Assembly (NCBI RefSeq): GCF_019297835.1
Contig: NZ_CP079203.1
Location: 3,786,001 to 3,850,000, forward strand
Length of the DNA stretch: 64,000 nucleotides
Direction of reading: 5' to 3'
Origin: Sphingomonas sanguinis
Lineage (GTDB): Bacteria > Pseudomonadota > Alphaproteobacteria > Sphingomonadales > Sphingomonadaceae
The notes under the pieces were generated by a model. It saw only the letters and a program-made list of their open reading frames with translations. It was not told the DNA's origin and ran no database searches. Below are positions 53,504-62,225 of the stretch, in pieces (the stretch's first letter is position 1; each line of letters begins with the position of its first letter). The position numbers and the translations under genes were made by a program.

Positions 53504-53989
53504 ATGACCGAAGACGAACTCTATGCCGAACTCGACCGTGCCGGGATCGCGGTGGAGAAACTGGAACATCCGCCCGTCTTCACCGTCGACGAAAGCGCCG
53601 CCATCCACGCCGCGCTGCCGGCCGCGCACACCAAGAACCTGTTCCTGAAGGACAAGCACAAAAATCTGTGGCTGGTCGTCCTGCCGAGTGATCGGCGTGC
53701 CGATCTCAAGGCCTATGCGGAACTGCTGGGGGCGGGAAAATTCTCGTTCGGCAAGGCGGAGGAGATGGAGCAGGTGCTGGGCGTCTCGCCCGGCGCGGTG
53801 ACGCCGCTGGCCATCGTCAACGCTGCGCCCGGCGCGGTGTCACTGGTGTTCGATGCCGCGTTCGAGCAAGCGGAGCGGATCGCGGTGCATCCGCTGCGCA
53901 ATACCGCGACGGTGGCGCTGCCCTTCGCCGCGCTGGTGCCGTGGCTGGAGGCTCGCGGCCATGCGGTGAGGGTGATCGCGCTACCCTGA
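53504..53989 (+). CDS. YbaK/ProX-type aminoacyl-tRNA deacylase
   Basis: The 161-residue protein starts at ATG 53504, 11 bases after sdaA. It is a YbaK domain with AHTKNLFLKDKHKNLWLVVLPSDRRADLK (conserved lysine), KFSFGKAEEMEQVLGVSPGAVTPLA and an N-terminal VEKLEHPPVFTVDES. Such ProXp-ala or PrdX proteins clear mischarged tRNA-Pro. Its place in the operon could reflect protection against mischarging when alanine, serine or glycine pools rise during sarcosine use, or could be incidental. Confidence 0.88.
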   Translation: MTEDELYAELDRAGIAVEKLEHPPVFTVDESAAIHAALPAAHTKNLFLKDKHKNLWLVVLPSDRRADLKAYAELLGAGKFSFGKAEEMEQVLGVSPGAVTPLAIVNAAPGAVSLVFDAAFEQAERIAVHPLRNTATVALPFAALVPWLEARGHAVRVIALP

Positions 53990-54094
53990 GCCGTCACGCC
54001 GGGGTGCAGGCAGGCGAATGATTCGAACACCATCCGGCACGAATATGACAATCGGATCACGCCGATCGTTGCGAGGCCGGAATATAGTGGACGG

Positions 54095-54124
54095 TGACGC
54101 ATTCGTGACGGCCTTATGTCGCAG
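54095..54124 (+). promoter_or_regulatory. Three phased TGNCG repeats upstream of the BCCT gene
   Basis: TGACG at 54095, TGACG at 54106 and TGTCG at 54117 are spaced exactly 11 bases apart, on one face of the helix. The first and last extend to TGACGCAT and TGTCGCAG. Direct repeats at helical spacing suit an AraC-type activator such as the GlxA-like protein at 60994. They lie 172-201 bases upstream of the GTG start at 54296, in a 306-base intergenic region with no other feature. Confidence 0.45.
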
Positions 54125-54295
54125 TCCTGATGGCCCGGCTGGCGGGCACCATGCTCTTCTTCAATCCAGGCCGGGCCGCCGATGCGCGCCGAGAACCTGG
54201 CGACCAGATCATCAGTGGGGGAAACAGGCGTAGCAGGCGGGGCCGTGAACGGCACCGACGGCGGGCGCGATCGACGACAAGGGGGATCAATCGGG

Positions 54296-56299
54296 GTGAG
54301 CAGGTTCGTCATCAATCCGCCGGTATTCTACGGTTCGGTTGGCGTCATCGCGATCCTGCTGGGGGTCGGCGCGTTCCTGCCGGATCAGGCCGAGGCGATC
54401 CTGTCGGCGGTGGAGAAGAATATCCTGGCCGAAATCGGCTGGTTCTATCTGCTCGCGGTCGGCATCTTCCTGCTCTCGGTCACGATCCTCGCCTTCGGTC
54501 GGTTCGGCGACCTGAAGCTCGGGCCCGACGATTGCGTTCCCGATTTCCGCTTCACCTCCTGGGTCGCGATGCTCTTCGCTGCGGGCAAGGGCATCGGCCT
54601 GATGTATTATGGTGTGGCCGAGCCGATCATGCACGACGTGCTGCCGCCCGACGCCGCCGCGCGATCGGTCGCGGCGCAACAGGATGCGATGAGCATCACC
54701 TTCTTCCACTGGGGCATCCATGCCTGGTCGATCTATTCGGTGGTGGGCCTGTCGCTCGGCTATTTCGGCTATCGCTACAATCTGCCGCTGACGATCCGGT
54801 CGGGCCTGTATCCGATCCTGAAGGAACGCATCCACGGCCGGATCGGCGATGCGGTCGATATCTTCGCGATCTGCTGCACCGTCTTCGGTCTCGCGACCTC
54901 GCTTGGCCTTGGCGTGCAGCAGGTGAATGGCGGCCTGAACTATCTGCTGGGCGTGCCGATGAACGTCGGCGTGCAGGTGCTGCTGATCGTCGTCATCTCC
55001 GCCGTCGCGACGCTGTCGGTGCTGTCGGGCCTGGGCAAGGGGATCAAGCGGCTCAGCGAGCTCAACATCCTGCTGGCGATCGGACTGATGCTGTTCGTGC
55101 TGCTGGCTGGGCCGACCATCGTGCTGATGCGCGATCTGGTCCAGAATATCGGGCTCTATGTGTCGACGTTCGTGCCGCGCACCTTCAACGTCTATGCCTA
55201 TGCGCCCAACGAATGGATCAATGCCTGGACGCTGTTCTACTGGGCGTGGTGGATGTCCTGGGCGCCGTTCGTCGGCATGTTCATCGCGCGCATCTCGCGC
55301 GGGCGGACGGTACGCGAGTTCATCCTGGCCGTGCTGCTGCTGCCGACGATCTTCACCTTCATCTGGATGACGGTGTTCGGCAATACCGCGCTGTTTCTCG
55401 ATCACGGCGTCGCGGGGGGCGCATTGTCGGCGGCGGTGCAGGACAATGTCTCGATCGCGCTGTTCAAGTTCTTCGATTATCTGCCCTTTGCCAGCGCCAC
55501 CACCGCGCTTGCCGTCTTCATGATCGGCATCTTCTTCATCTCGTCGCAAAGCTCCGGCTCGCTGGTGATGGACATCATCGCATCGGGCGGCAAGACGGTG
55601 ACGACCTCGGCGCAGCGGCTGTTCTGGTGCGTGCTGGAGGCGCTGGTCACGATCATCCTGCTGATCGCCGGGGGGCTGGCCGCGCTGAAGGCTGCGACGA
55701 TCATCGCGGCGCTGCCCTTCGCGATCGTGATGATGGCCTTGGTCTATGGCCTGTTCCGCGGGATGCGCGCCGACATGGCGCAATATGCGCTGGGTGGACG
55801 GGCCGTCGCCGATTATGGCCGTCCCGCATCGGGCCTGTCCTGGCAGGCGCGGCTGGGCTTCGCGCTGCACACGCCGACGGCCGAGGAGGTGCGCACCTTC
55901 CTCGCGGCGACCGCCGCGCCCGCGTTGCAGGCGGTGGCGGACGAACTGAGCGACCGTGGCCGGCCGACCAGCGTTCGGCGGGACGATGACGGCGTGTGGC
56001 TGGAGTCGACGACCGCGGGCCAGCGATGCTTCCTCTATGGGGTGCGGATCACCGCCCGCCCGCGCGCGACGCTGTCGGCGGCGGACGTGATGGCGGTGGA
56101 GGACCGGTTCGAGGCGCGGACGTTCTTCGCGTGCGGCGGCCGGGGATATGACATTCTCGGGCTTTGCCAGGAGCAGGTCATCGCCGATGTGCTCGCACAG
56201 TTCGAGCGTTATCTCGCGCTGTCGCAATCCCCGGAAGCGCTGCTGGTGTCGCGTGCACCGGACCATGCGCCGACATCCTCTGACGCCGGGCCGCAATGA
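54296..56299 (+). CDS. BCCT-family transporter (betaine/choline/carnitine type)
   Basis: GTG at 54296 has AAGGGGGA upstream and precedes the first helix, giving 667 residues; an ATG at 54182 would add a coding-poor extension. The BCCT signature FYWAWWMSWAPFVGMFIARISRGR is intact, as is the aromatic box. The unwound TM3 stretch reads AAGKGIGLMYYGVAEP, where BetP has Met at the lysine position (BetP 150). A long cytoplasmic tail (about 145 residues) resembles BetT-type regulation domains. It most likely imports a quaternary or methylated amine (betaine, dimethylglycine or sarcosine) for the sox pathway. Confidence 0.88.
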   Translation: MSRFVINPPVFYGSVGVIAILLGVGAFLPDQAEAILSAVEKNILAEIGWFYLLAVGIFLLSVTILAFGRFGDLKLGPDDCVPDFRFTSWVAMLFAAGKGIGLMYYGVAEPIMHDVLPPDAAARSVAAQQDAMSITFFHWGIHAWSIYSVVGLSLGYFGYRYNLPLTIRSGLYPILKERIHGRIGDAVDIFAICCTVFGLATSLGLGVQQVNGGLNYLLGVPMNVGVQVLLIVVISAVATLSVLSGLGKGIKRLSELNILLAIGLMLFVLLAGPTIVLMRDLVQNIGLYVSTFVPRTFNVYAYAPNEWINAWTLFYWAWWMSWAPFVGMFIARISRGRTVREFILAVLLLPTIFTFIWMTVFGNTALFLDHGVAGGALSAAVQDNVSIALFKFFDYLPFASATTALAVFMIGIFFISSQSSGSLVMDIIASGGKTVTTSAQRLFWCVLEALVTIILLIAGGLAALKAATIIAALPFAIVMMALVYGLFRGMRADMAQYALGGRAVADYGRPASGLSWQARLGFALHTPTAEEVRTFLAATAAPALQAVADELSDRGRPTSVRRDDDGVWLESTTAGQRCFLYGVRITARPRATLSAADVMAVEDRFEARTFFACGGRGYDILGLCQEQVIADVLAQFERYLALSQSPEALLVSRAPDHAPTSSDAGPQ

Positions 56300-56479
56300 A
56301 TGGCCATCGCGGCGTCGCAAATAGAATTCTGAGTTCCCCAGCTCGTTTGGCTGGCGAAAGCAACGACACGAGACATACTCGTGCCAAAGAAAAATAAAAA
56401 CAAAAAGACAGTCACGCCGGAGGAAAGGTGAGATGGCCGATTAATACTTGGCCGTCGTAACTCATTGAGGGAGGCGGGA

Positions 56480-58954
56480 ATGAAAAGGGATCGTAAACTA
56501 TCGTGTATGCGTAGCCTTTATGCGACATCGGCACTGACGGTGTTTGCTCTGGGGGGGCAGCCCGCCTGGGCACAGGCCGTCGCGGAAAGCGCCGTTGCGC
56601 CGCCTGCCGCGTCCACGGGGGACCAGGACGGCGCGAAGGGCGCGGCCACGACACCCGCTTCGCAGGGGGGGCTCGGTGACATTGTCGTGACTGCGACGAA
56701 GCGCAATGAAAGCATCCAGCGCGTGCCGGTGTCGGTTCAGGCCCTGGATACAAAGGCGCTGAACAACCTGAACATCACCAGCTTCGACGATTATGTGAAG
56801 TATCTGCCCAGCGTCCGCTCGGGCGGCCGTGGGCCCGGTCAGAACGACGTATATATCCGCGGCCAGGCCACCGACGCGGTCACGGTGCTGCTGTCGGGCG
56901 CCCAGGGGTCCGAACCGAACGTCGCCATGTATCTTGACGAGCAACCCGTGACATCGCCCGGTCGCAACCTCGACGTCTATGTAACCGACATGGCGCGGAT
57001 CGAGGTGCTGCCGGGACCGCAAGGTTCGCTGTTCGGCGCCAGTTCGATGGCGGGTACGGTGCGGCTGATCACGAACAAGCCCGACATGACCGGGTTCAGC
57101 GCCAGCGTGACGGGCACGGCCGAGTTCACCAAGAGCGGCGACATGAGCAATGCGGTCGAAGGGTTCGTCAACGTGCCGCTCGCCGACAATCTGGCGGTGC
57201 GCGGCGTATTCTATTCCGCCCAGCGCGGCGGCTATATCGACAATGTTCCCGGCACCTACACGCCCAGCCCGACCGTGAACCGAGCACTGCCTTCGGCGCC
57301 CGGCACGACCTACGAAACCGCCAACAACAGCGACCTGGTCGAAAAGAACTTCAACGACGCCAGCTATCGCGGCTTCCGTTTGAGCGCGGCCTATAAGGTA
57401 TCGCCCGACCTCGATATCCTCGTAACCCATGCGCGGCAGAATCTGGATACGGACGGCGTGTTCGACTATGATCCCAAGGTCGGCGACCTGAAGGTGACGC
57501 GCTTCTTCCCCGATTTTCTGCGCGACAAGTTCAGCCAGACCGCCTGGACGGTCAACGGGCGGCTGAAGGGGCTCGATCTGGTCTATACGGGCGCGTATCT
57601 GGACCGGAAGATCGCGCAGGCGGTCGACTATACCGGATACACCAACACCGGCGCGTTCGCGGCCTATTACACCTGCACCTACACGACGCCGCGCCGCTGC
57701 CTCAATCCAGTGAAGGGCTATAACGGCAACCAGCGCATCAGGCGCTTTACGCAGGAAGCGCGGCTGTCCACGCCGCAGGACCTGCGGGTCCGATTGACGG
57801 CAGGCGTGTTCTACGACCGGACGAAGCTCGAGGCGCTGGACAATTATGTCTATGAGGCGACCCCGCAACTCGGCTTCGCGCGCAATGCGCCGATTACGGC
57901 CGCACGGAATATCGACCCCAGTACGCGCCCTGCCGGTGTCGCCTTCTTCAACGACATTACCCGGATCGGCGAACAGAAGGCGATCTATGGCGAGGCGGCC
58001 TTCGATATCGTCCCCAAAAAGCTCATCCTGAGCGGGGGCGGCCGCTATTACTGGCAGACGACGGAGTTCTACGGTTCGTCGAACTTCGCCAATCTCGGCA
58101 CCGACTCCACGGTTCCCGGCGCCGGCGGCCGCATCTACAACCGCCCCAAGCTGCGGGAGAAGGGCTTTGTTCCCAAGGCGACGCTGACCTTCAAGCCGAA
58201 CGGGCAGTTGCTGTTCTATGCCACCTATTCCGAAGGGTTCCGCCCGGGCGGCTTCAACCGCGGCGGCGGGGCGCCATCGTTCAACCCGGCCTATCCGACC
58301 GTGCCGGTCAACTATGTCTCGGACACGGTCAAGAACTATGAAGTCGGGTTCAAGACCGATCTGTTCGATCGCGAGGTCCGCTTCAACGGCAGCTTTTATC
58401 GGGTCGACTGGAGCAATATCCAGGTGTCGCGCCTGGATACCGTCAACGTGTCCAACCTGACCTTCATCGACAATGCCGCGAATGCGCGCATCAACGGCTT
58501 TGAAGGCGACCTGACGATCAAGCTCGCACCGCCGCTGACGCTGTTCAGCGCGGTCTCGTACAATGACGCGAAGCTGACCGGCACGCAGTCGACCGTGATC
58601 GAACTGGCCCCGGTCGGCAGCCAGTTGCCGCTGACGCCCAAGATACAGGGCAATGTGCGTCTGCGTTACGACGGCATATTGGACAACGATCGAAGCTGGT
58701 TCGCGCAGGTCGGCTCGCAGCTTGCCGCGCACAGCTACAGCTCGCTCGCCTCGGCGTTGCGGGTGCGGCAGGACGGCTACAGCACCTTCGATGCGAGCGG
58801 CGGTTTCATCGTCGGCAAATATCGCTTCGAAATCTATGGCGAGAACCTGACCGATACGCGGGCGCAGCTCTTCTACAACAACCAGGACCAGATCCCACGG
58901 ATCACGACCAACCGGCCGCGAACCATCGGGTTGAAGGTGACGGTCGATATGTAG
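56480..58954 (+). CDS. TonB-dependent outer-membrane receptor
   Basis: ATG at 56480 follows a GGGAGGCGGGA ribosome site. The 824-residue protein has a signal peptide ending AWAQ near residue 32 and a plug domain starting DIVVTATKRNESIQRVPVSVQAL. The barrel region carries typical sphingomonad TBDR strands (YATYSEGFRPGGFNRGG, NYEVGFKTDLFDREVRFNGSFYRVDWSN), and the end is TIGLKVTVDM. It takes up a ligand using TonB energy. Its position between the BCCT gene and the TPR-sulfotransferase suggests import linked to methylated-amine use, though the ligand is unknown. Confidence 0.93.
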   Translation: MKRDRKLSCMRSLYATSALTVFALGGQPAWAQAVAESAVAPPAASTGDQDGAKGAATTPASQGGLGDIVVTATKRNESIQRVPVSVQALDTKALNNLNITSFDDYVKYLPSVRSGGRGPGQNDVYIRGQATDAVTVLLSGAQGSEPNVAMYLDEQPVTSPGRNLDVYVTDMARIEVLPGPQGSLFGASSMAGTVRLITNKPDMTGFSASVTGTAEFTKSGDMSNAVEGFVNVPLADNLAVRGVFYSAQRGGYIDNVPGTYTPSPTVNRALPSAPGTTYETANNSDLVEKNFNDASYRGFRLSAAYKVSPDLDILVTHARQNLDTDGVFDYDPKVGDLKVTRFFPDFLRDKFSQTAWTVNGRLKGLDLVYTGAYLDRKIAQAVDYTGYTNTGAFAAYYTCTYTTPRRCLNPVKGYNGNQRIRRFTQEARLSTPQDLRVRLTAGVFYDRTKLEALDNYVYEATPQLGFARNAPITAARNIDPSTRPAGVAFFNDITRIGEQKAIYGEAAFDIVPKKLILSGGGRYYWQTTEFYGSSNFANLGTDSTVPGAGGRIYNRPKLREKGFVPKATLTFKPNGQLLFYATYSEGFRPGGFNRGGGAPSFNPAYPTVPVNYVSDTVKNYEVGFKTDLFDREVRFNGSFYRVDWSNIQVSRLDTVNVSNLTFIDNAANARINGFEGDLTIKLAPPLTLFSAVSYNDAKLTGTQSTVIELAPVGSQLPLTPKIQGNVRLRYDGILDNDRSWFAQVGSQLAAHSYSSLASALRVRQDGYSTFDASGGFIVGKYRFEIYGENLTDTRAQLFYNNQDQIPRITTNRPRTIGLKVTVDM

Positions 58955-58962
58955 CTGGCACT

Positions 58963-58994
58963 GGTCCCCGGCATTGGCGATGATGCCGGGGACC
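58963..58994 (+). terminator. Perfect 12-bp hairpin after the TonB-dependent receptor gene
   Basis: GGTCCCCGGCAT (58963-58974) pairs fully with ATGCCGGGGACC (58983-58994) across an 8-base loop, 9 bases after the receptor stop, followed by a C/T-rich GACCCTTTCCCC. It may end or attenuate transcription into the downstream TPR-sulfotransferase gene, or stabilise the receptor mRNA. Confidence 0.65.
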
Positions 58995-59026
58995 GACCCT
59001 TTCCCCACGGAGATCGAACGGACGCG

Positions 59027-61012
59027 ATGACGGCGGATCAGGCGAAGGACGCGCTGCAGGCGGGGCGGCTGGGCGAGGCGGAGACACTGGCCCGGAACGG
59101 CCTAGCCGTGGCGCCCGACGATCGCGACCTGTTATATGTCATGGCGGTTGCCCAGCGCTATCTCGGCAAGCTGGACGTCGCGTCGGCGACGCTGGACCGG
59201 CTGACGTCCGCGCATCCCGATTATGGGCGGGCGGAACAGGAACGGGGGCATTTGTTCGTCGCGTCTGGTCGCCCGGACGAGGCGCGCGACGCCTATGACC
59301 GTGCGGTCGCGCGCAATCCGACGCTGCTCGCCAGCTGGCGCGCGCTGGTTGCGTTGAATGCCAATAATCCCCGCGAAGCCGAGCGCGCGTGCGAAGAGGT
59401 CGCCTATCTGGGCGCCCTGCCGAAAGAGCTGCTGGCGGTGGCCAGCATGATCTACGAAGGCCGACTGCAACCGGCCGAGGAATTGTGCCGCCGCTACCTG
59501 CGCGCGCATCCGACCGATGTCGAGGCGATGCGGCTGCTCGCCGATATCGGCACCCGGCTCCATGTCTATGACGACGCGGAGTTCCTGCTCGAAAGTGCGC
59601 TGGAGTTCGAGCCGGATTACGCGCTGGCCCGGCTCGATTATGTCGGCGTGCTGCACAAGCGGCAGAAGTTCGCCGCCGCCCATGCCCAGGCCGAGCGGCT
59701 CCACGCGCTAGATCCCGGCAACCCGCTGTTCCAGAACGCCTTGGCGAATGAGAGCGCGGCGATCGGGCGCTATGACGAGGCGCTGGCGATCTACGACACG
59801 CTGATCGCATCGGGTGCGGCGGCGGCGGGGACGCATCTGGCGCGCGGTCATGCGCTGAAGACGATCGGGCGGCAGGAAGAGGCCGTCGCCGCCTATCGTG
59901 CCGCCTATGCCGCGCAGCCCGATTTCGGCGATGCCTATTGGAGCCTCGCCAATCTCAAGACCTATCGCTTCACTGAGGAGGAGATGCGGGCGATGGCCGC
60001 CGAGGTCGAGGCACCCGGCACCGCGACCGATGATCGTGCGCACCTCCATTTCGCATTGGGCAAGGCGCATGAGGATCGGGGCGACCATGCCGCCGCCTTC
60101 AGCCATTATGATGCGGGCAACCGACTGCGCCGCGAACAGTCGCGTTACGATGCCGATGCGATGGAGCGCGAAATGGCGGCGCAGATCCGCTTCTTCACGC
60201 CCGATCTGATCGCGCGGCTGGCGGGAACGGGCGACCCCAGCGACTCGCCGATCTTCATCGTCGGCCTGCCGCGCGCGGGATCGACGCTGGTCGAACAGAT
60301 CCTCGCCTCACACAGCCGGGTGGAAGGAACGCTGGAGCTGCCCAACATCATGGGGCTGGCGCACCGGCTCAGCGGTCGCCGCCGTGCCGACGAGCGGGAA
60401 ATCTACCCCGCTTGCCTGGCCGAATTGCCGCGCGACGACCTGGCGCGCTTCGGGCGGGAATTTCTGGAAGAGACGCAGATCCATCGCACCGGGCGACCGC
60501 ATTTTACCGACAAGATGCCGAACAATTTCCGGCATATCGGTCTGATCCACCTGATCCTGCCCAACGCGCGGATCATCGACGCGCGGCGCGATCCGATGGA
60601 TTGCTGTTTCTCGGGCTTCAAGCAGTTGTTCGCCGAAGGGCAGGAATTCACCTACGGTCTCGAAGAGGTCGGGCGCTATTATCGTGGCTATGAGCGGTTG
60701 ATGGCGCATTGGGACGCGGTCCTGCCGGGCAAGGTGCTGCGCGTTCAATATGAGGATATGATCGACGATCTGGAGGGGCAGGTCCGCCGTATCCTCGACC
60801 ATTGCGGGCTGGCGTTCGAGCCGTCATGCCTGGACTTTCACAAGACCCGGCGATCGGTTCGCACCGCGAGTTCGGAACAGGTCCGCCAGCCCATCTATCG
60901 CACGGGCATGGCGCAGTGGCGGCCGTTCGAGCCGTGGCTCGACCCGTTGAAACGGGCGCTGGGAATGCCGACGCGCGAGGAGCTCGCCGCCGATCAGGCC
61001 GCGTCGAGTTGA
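59027..61012 (+). CDS. TPR-repeat protein with C-terminal sulfotransferase domain
   Basis: The 661-residue protein starts at ATG 59027. The first ~330 residues are TPR-like helical pairs (GRLGEAETLARNGLAVAPDD, GRYDEALAIYDTLIASG, GRQEEAVAAYRAAYAAQP). The C-terminal domain has the PAPS 5'-phosphosulfate loop FIVGLPRAGSTLVEQIL and the 3'-phosphate motif IIDARRDPMDCCFSGFKQLF. Such TPR-sulfotransferases often sit beside TonB-dependent receptors in sphingomonads, and their substrate is generally unknown. The 3' end overlaps the convergent regulator gene by 19 bases. Confidence 0.88.
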   Translation: MTADQAKDALQAGRLGEAETLARNGLAVAPDDRDLLYVMAVAQRYLGKLDVASATLDRLTSAHPDYGRAEQERGHLFVASGRPDEARDAYDRAVARNPTLLASWRALVALNANNPREAERACEEVAYLGALPKELLAVASMIYEGRLQPAEELCRRYLRAHPTDVEAMRLLADIGTRLHVYDDAEFLLESALEFEPDYALARLDYVGVLHKRQKFAAAHAQAERLHALDPGNPLFQNALANESAAIGRYDEALAIYDTLIASGAAAAGTHLARGHALKTIGRQEEAVAAYRAAYAAQPDFGDAYWSLANLKTYRFTEEEMRAMAAEVEAPGTATDDRAHLHFALGKAHEDRGDHAAAFSHYDAGNRLRREQSRYDADAMEREMAAQIRFFTPDLIARLAGTGDPSDSPIFIVGLPRAGSTLVEQILASHSRVEGTLELPNIMGLAHRLSGRRRADEREIYPACLAELPRDDLARFGREFLEETQIHRTGRPHFTDKMPNNFRHIGLIHLILPNARIIDARRDPMDCCFSGFKQLFAEGQEFTYGLEEVGRYYRGYERLMAHWDAVLPGKVLRVQYEDMIDDLEGQVRRILDHCGLAFEPSCLDFHKTRRSVRTASSEQVRQPIYRTGMAQWRPFEPWLDPLKRALGMPTREELAADQAASS

Positions 61013-62076
61013 GCGTCGGTTATCGAATCGTTCGGTGTCGGACGGCAAGCGCCCGTTAGCGATGAACGTGCTTCCAGCGGCGATTGGCCGAAGCGGCGGC
61101 GGAACATGCGGCTCATGTGTGAAGAGTCGCAGAAGCCGCATTCGACGGCGATGGTGGTGATCGACTTGTCGGTGGTCTGCAGCATGTGATGCGCCAGCGA
61201 CAGGCGCACCTCCATGAACGCGACCTGTGGGGAGACGCCCAGCGCCGTCTTGAACCGGCGTTCGAGCTGCCGTTTGCTCTTCCCCATGCGCTCGGCGATG
61301 TCGGCGACCGATAGCGGCATGTCGATATTCTGCTGCGTGATCATCAGCGCGCGCAGCACGATCGGGTCGTCGGTGCGGTAGTTGAGCATCGTGCCCGGCT
61401 GCGCCTTCTCGCCGCCCAGTGCCTCGTCGATGATCATGATATGCAGGCTCTTGCTCGCCTGCGCGCGGCCGACATGCCGATCGACCAGATAGGCGGCGAG
61501 ATGCGCCGAACTGGCCCCGCCCGAACAGGTCAGCCGATCGCGGTCGACGATGAAAATGCGGTCGGAAACGGGATCGAGGCCGTCGAATTGCTCGAGAAAG
61601 TCGCGGTGATGAAACCAGCTGACGCAGCATTTGTAGCCGTCGAGCAATCCCGCCCGGTGGAGCAGGAAAGCACCGGTGCAGACGCCGACCAGCGGAATGC
61701 CGAGACCGGCGGCCTTGTGAAGATAGGCGCTATACTCGCTGCCAAATCCCTCGATCTCGTCGATGAGTCCGCCGACCACGACGATATAGTCGAACCGGCT
61801 GGGGTCGCCGAGCTGTTCGTCGGGCTGGATGCTGATCCCGGAACTGGAAGGGATGCGGGCGGAACTGTCGGAGATGATCTTCCAGTCGCAGGCGATGTGC
61901 CGGCTGCGGTCGCCCTCATCGGCCGCGAGGCGGAGCACGTCGACGAAATTGGCGAAGGCGCACAGAGTGAACCGGCGCGCGAGAATGAAACCGACCGATA
62001 GGCGAAGTCCGGCGGCGCGGCGGCGCTGCGATGCTTCGAGTGCCAATGCGGACGTTTTCAATCGCGCCTCCCACAT
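60994..62076 (-). CDS. GlxA-family AraC-type regulator (GbdR/SouR-like)
   Basis: ATG at 62076 (360 residues) is preferred over an in-frame TTG at 62085. The N-terminal DJ-1/PfpI-like domain has VGFILARRFTLCAFANFVDVLRLA and the nucleophile-elbow cysteine region GVCTGAFLLHRAGLLDGYKC. Two AraC helix-turn-helix units follow (MPLSVADIAERMGKSKRQLERRFKTALG and KSITTIAVECGFCDSSHMSRMFRRRFGQSPLEAR). Family members GbdR, SouR and CdhR activate betaine, sarcosine and carnitine genes when bound to the metabolite. It is divergent from etfBA, so it probably activates etfBA and perhaps the sox operon. Confidence 0.88.
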   Translation of the reverse strand: MWEARLKTSALALEASQRRRAAGLRLSVGFILARRFTLCAFANFVDVLRLAADEGDRSRHIACDWKIISDSSARIPSSSGISIQPDEQLGDPSRFDYIVVVGGLIDEIEGFGSEYSAYLHKAAGLGIPLVGVCTGAFLLHRAGLLDGYKCCVSWFHHRDFLEQFDGLDPVSDRIFIVDRDRLTCSGGASSAHLAAYLVDRHVGRAQASKSLHIMIIDEALGGEKAQPGTMLNYRTDDPIVLRALMITQQNIDMPLSVADIAERMGKSKRQLERRFKTALGVSPQVAFMEVRLSLAHHMLQTTDKSITTIAVECGFCDSSHMSRMFRRRFGQSPLEARSSLTGACRPTPNDSITDAQLDAA

Positions 62077-62118
62077 TCCGACCAATTTCTGTCACATGTC
62101 GTAGAGTTTGTGGTGTTC

Positions 62119-62159
62119 TGACGCAATTATCCTTTCGTCACCGACAGGGCCTGTCGCAA
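62119..62159 (+). promoter_or_regulatory. Paired TGNCGCAA motifs in the regulator/etfB divergent promoter
   Basis: TGACGCAA (62119-62126) and TGTCGCAA (62152-62159) are direct repeats 33 bases apart, three helical turns. Inverted CGTCA and CGACA lie between them. The second copy ends 66 bases before the etfB ATG. This is a natural place for autoregulation and etfBA activation by the AraC-type regulator. Confidence 0.5.
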
Positions 62160-62225
62160 ACCTACTGATGTTCAAGGGGAAATCGCATGGCCGCGGCATC
62201 GCACGCGGCCAAGGGGAGCAGCAGC

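Noticed and set aside
54287..56320. Minus-strand frame of about 680 codons opposite the BCCT gene
   Set aside because: It is rich in Gln/Arg/His with no family signal and is a codon-bias shadow of the transporter.
56498..59008. Very long open frame on the minus strand opposite the TonB receptor gene
   Set aside because: It is the mirror of a strongly supported receptor gene in GC-rich DNA, and its translation is Arg/Asp/Ala-biased with no domain.
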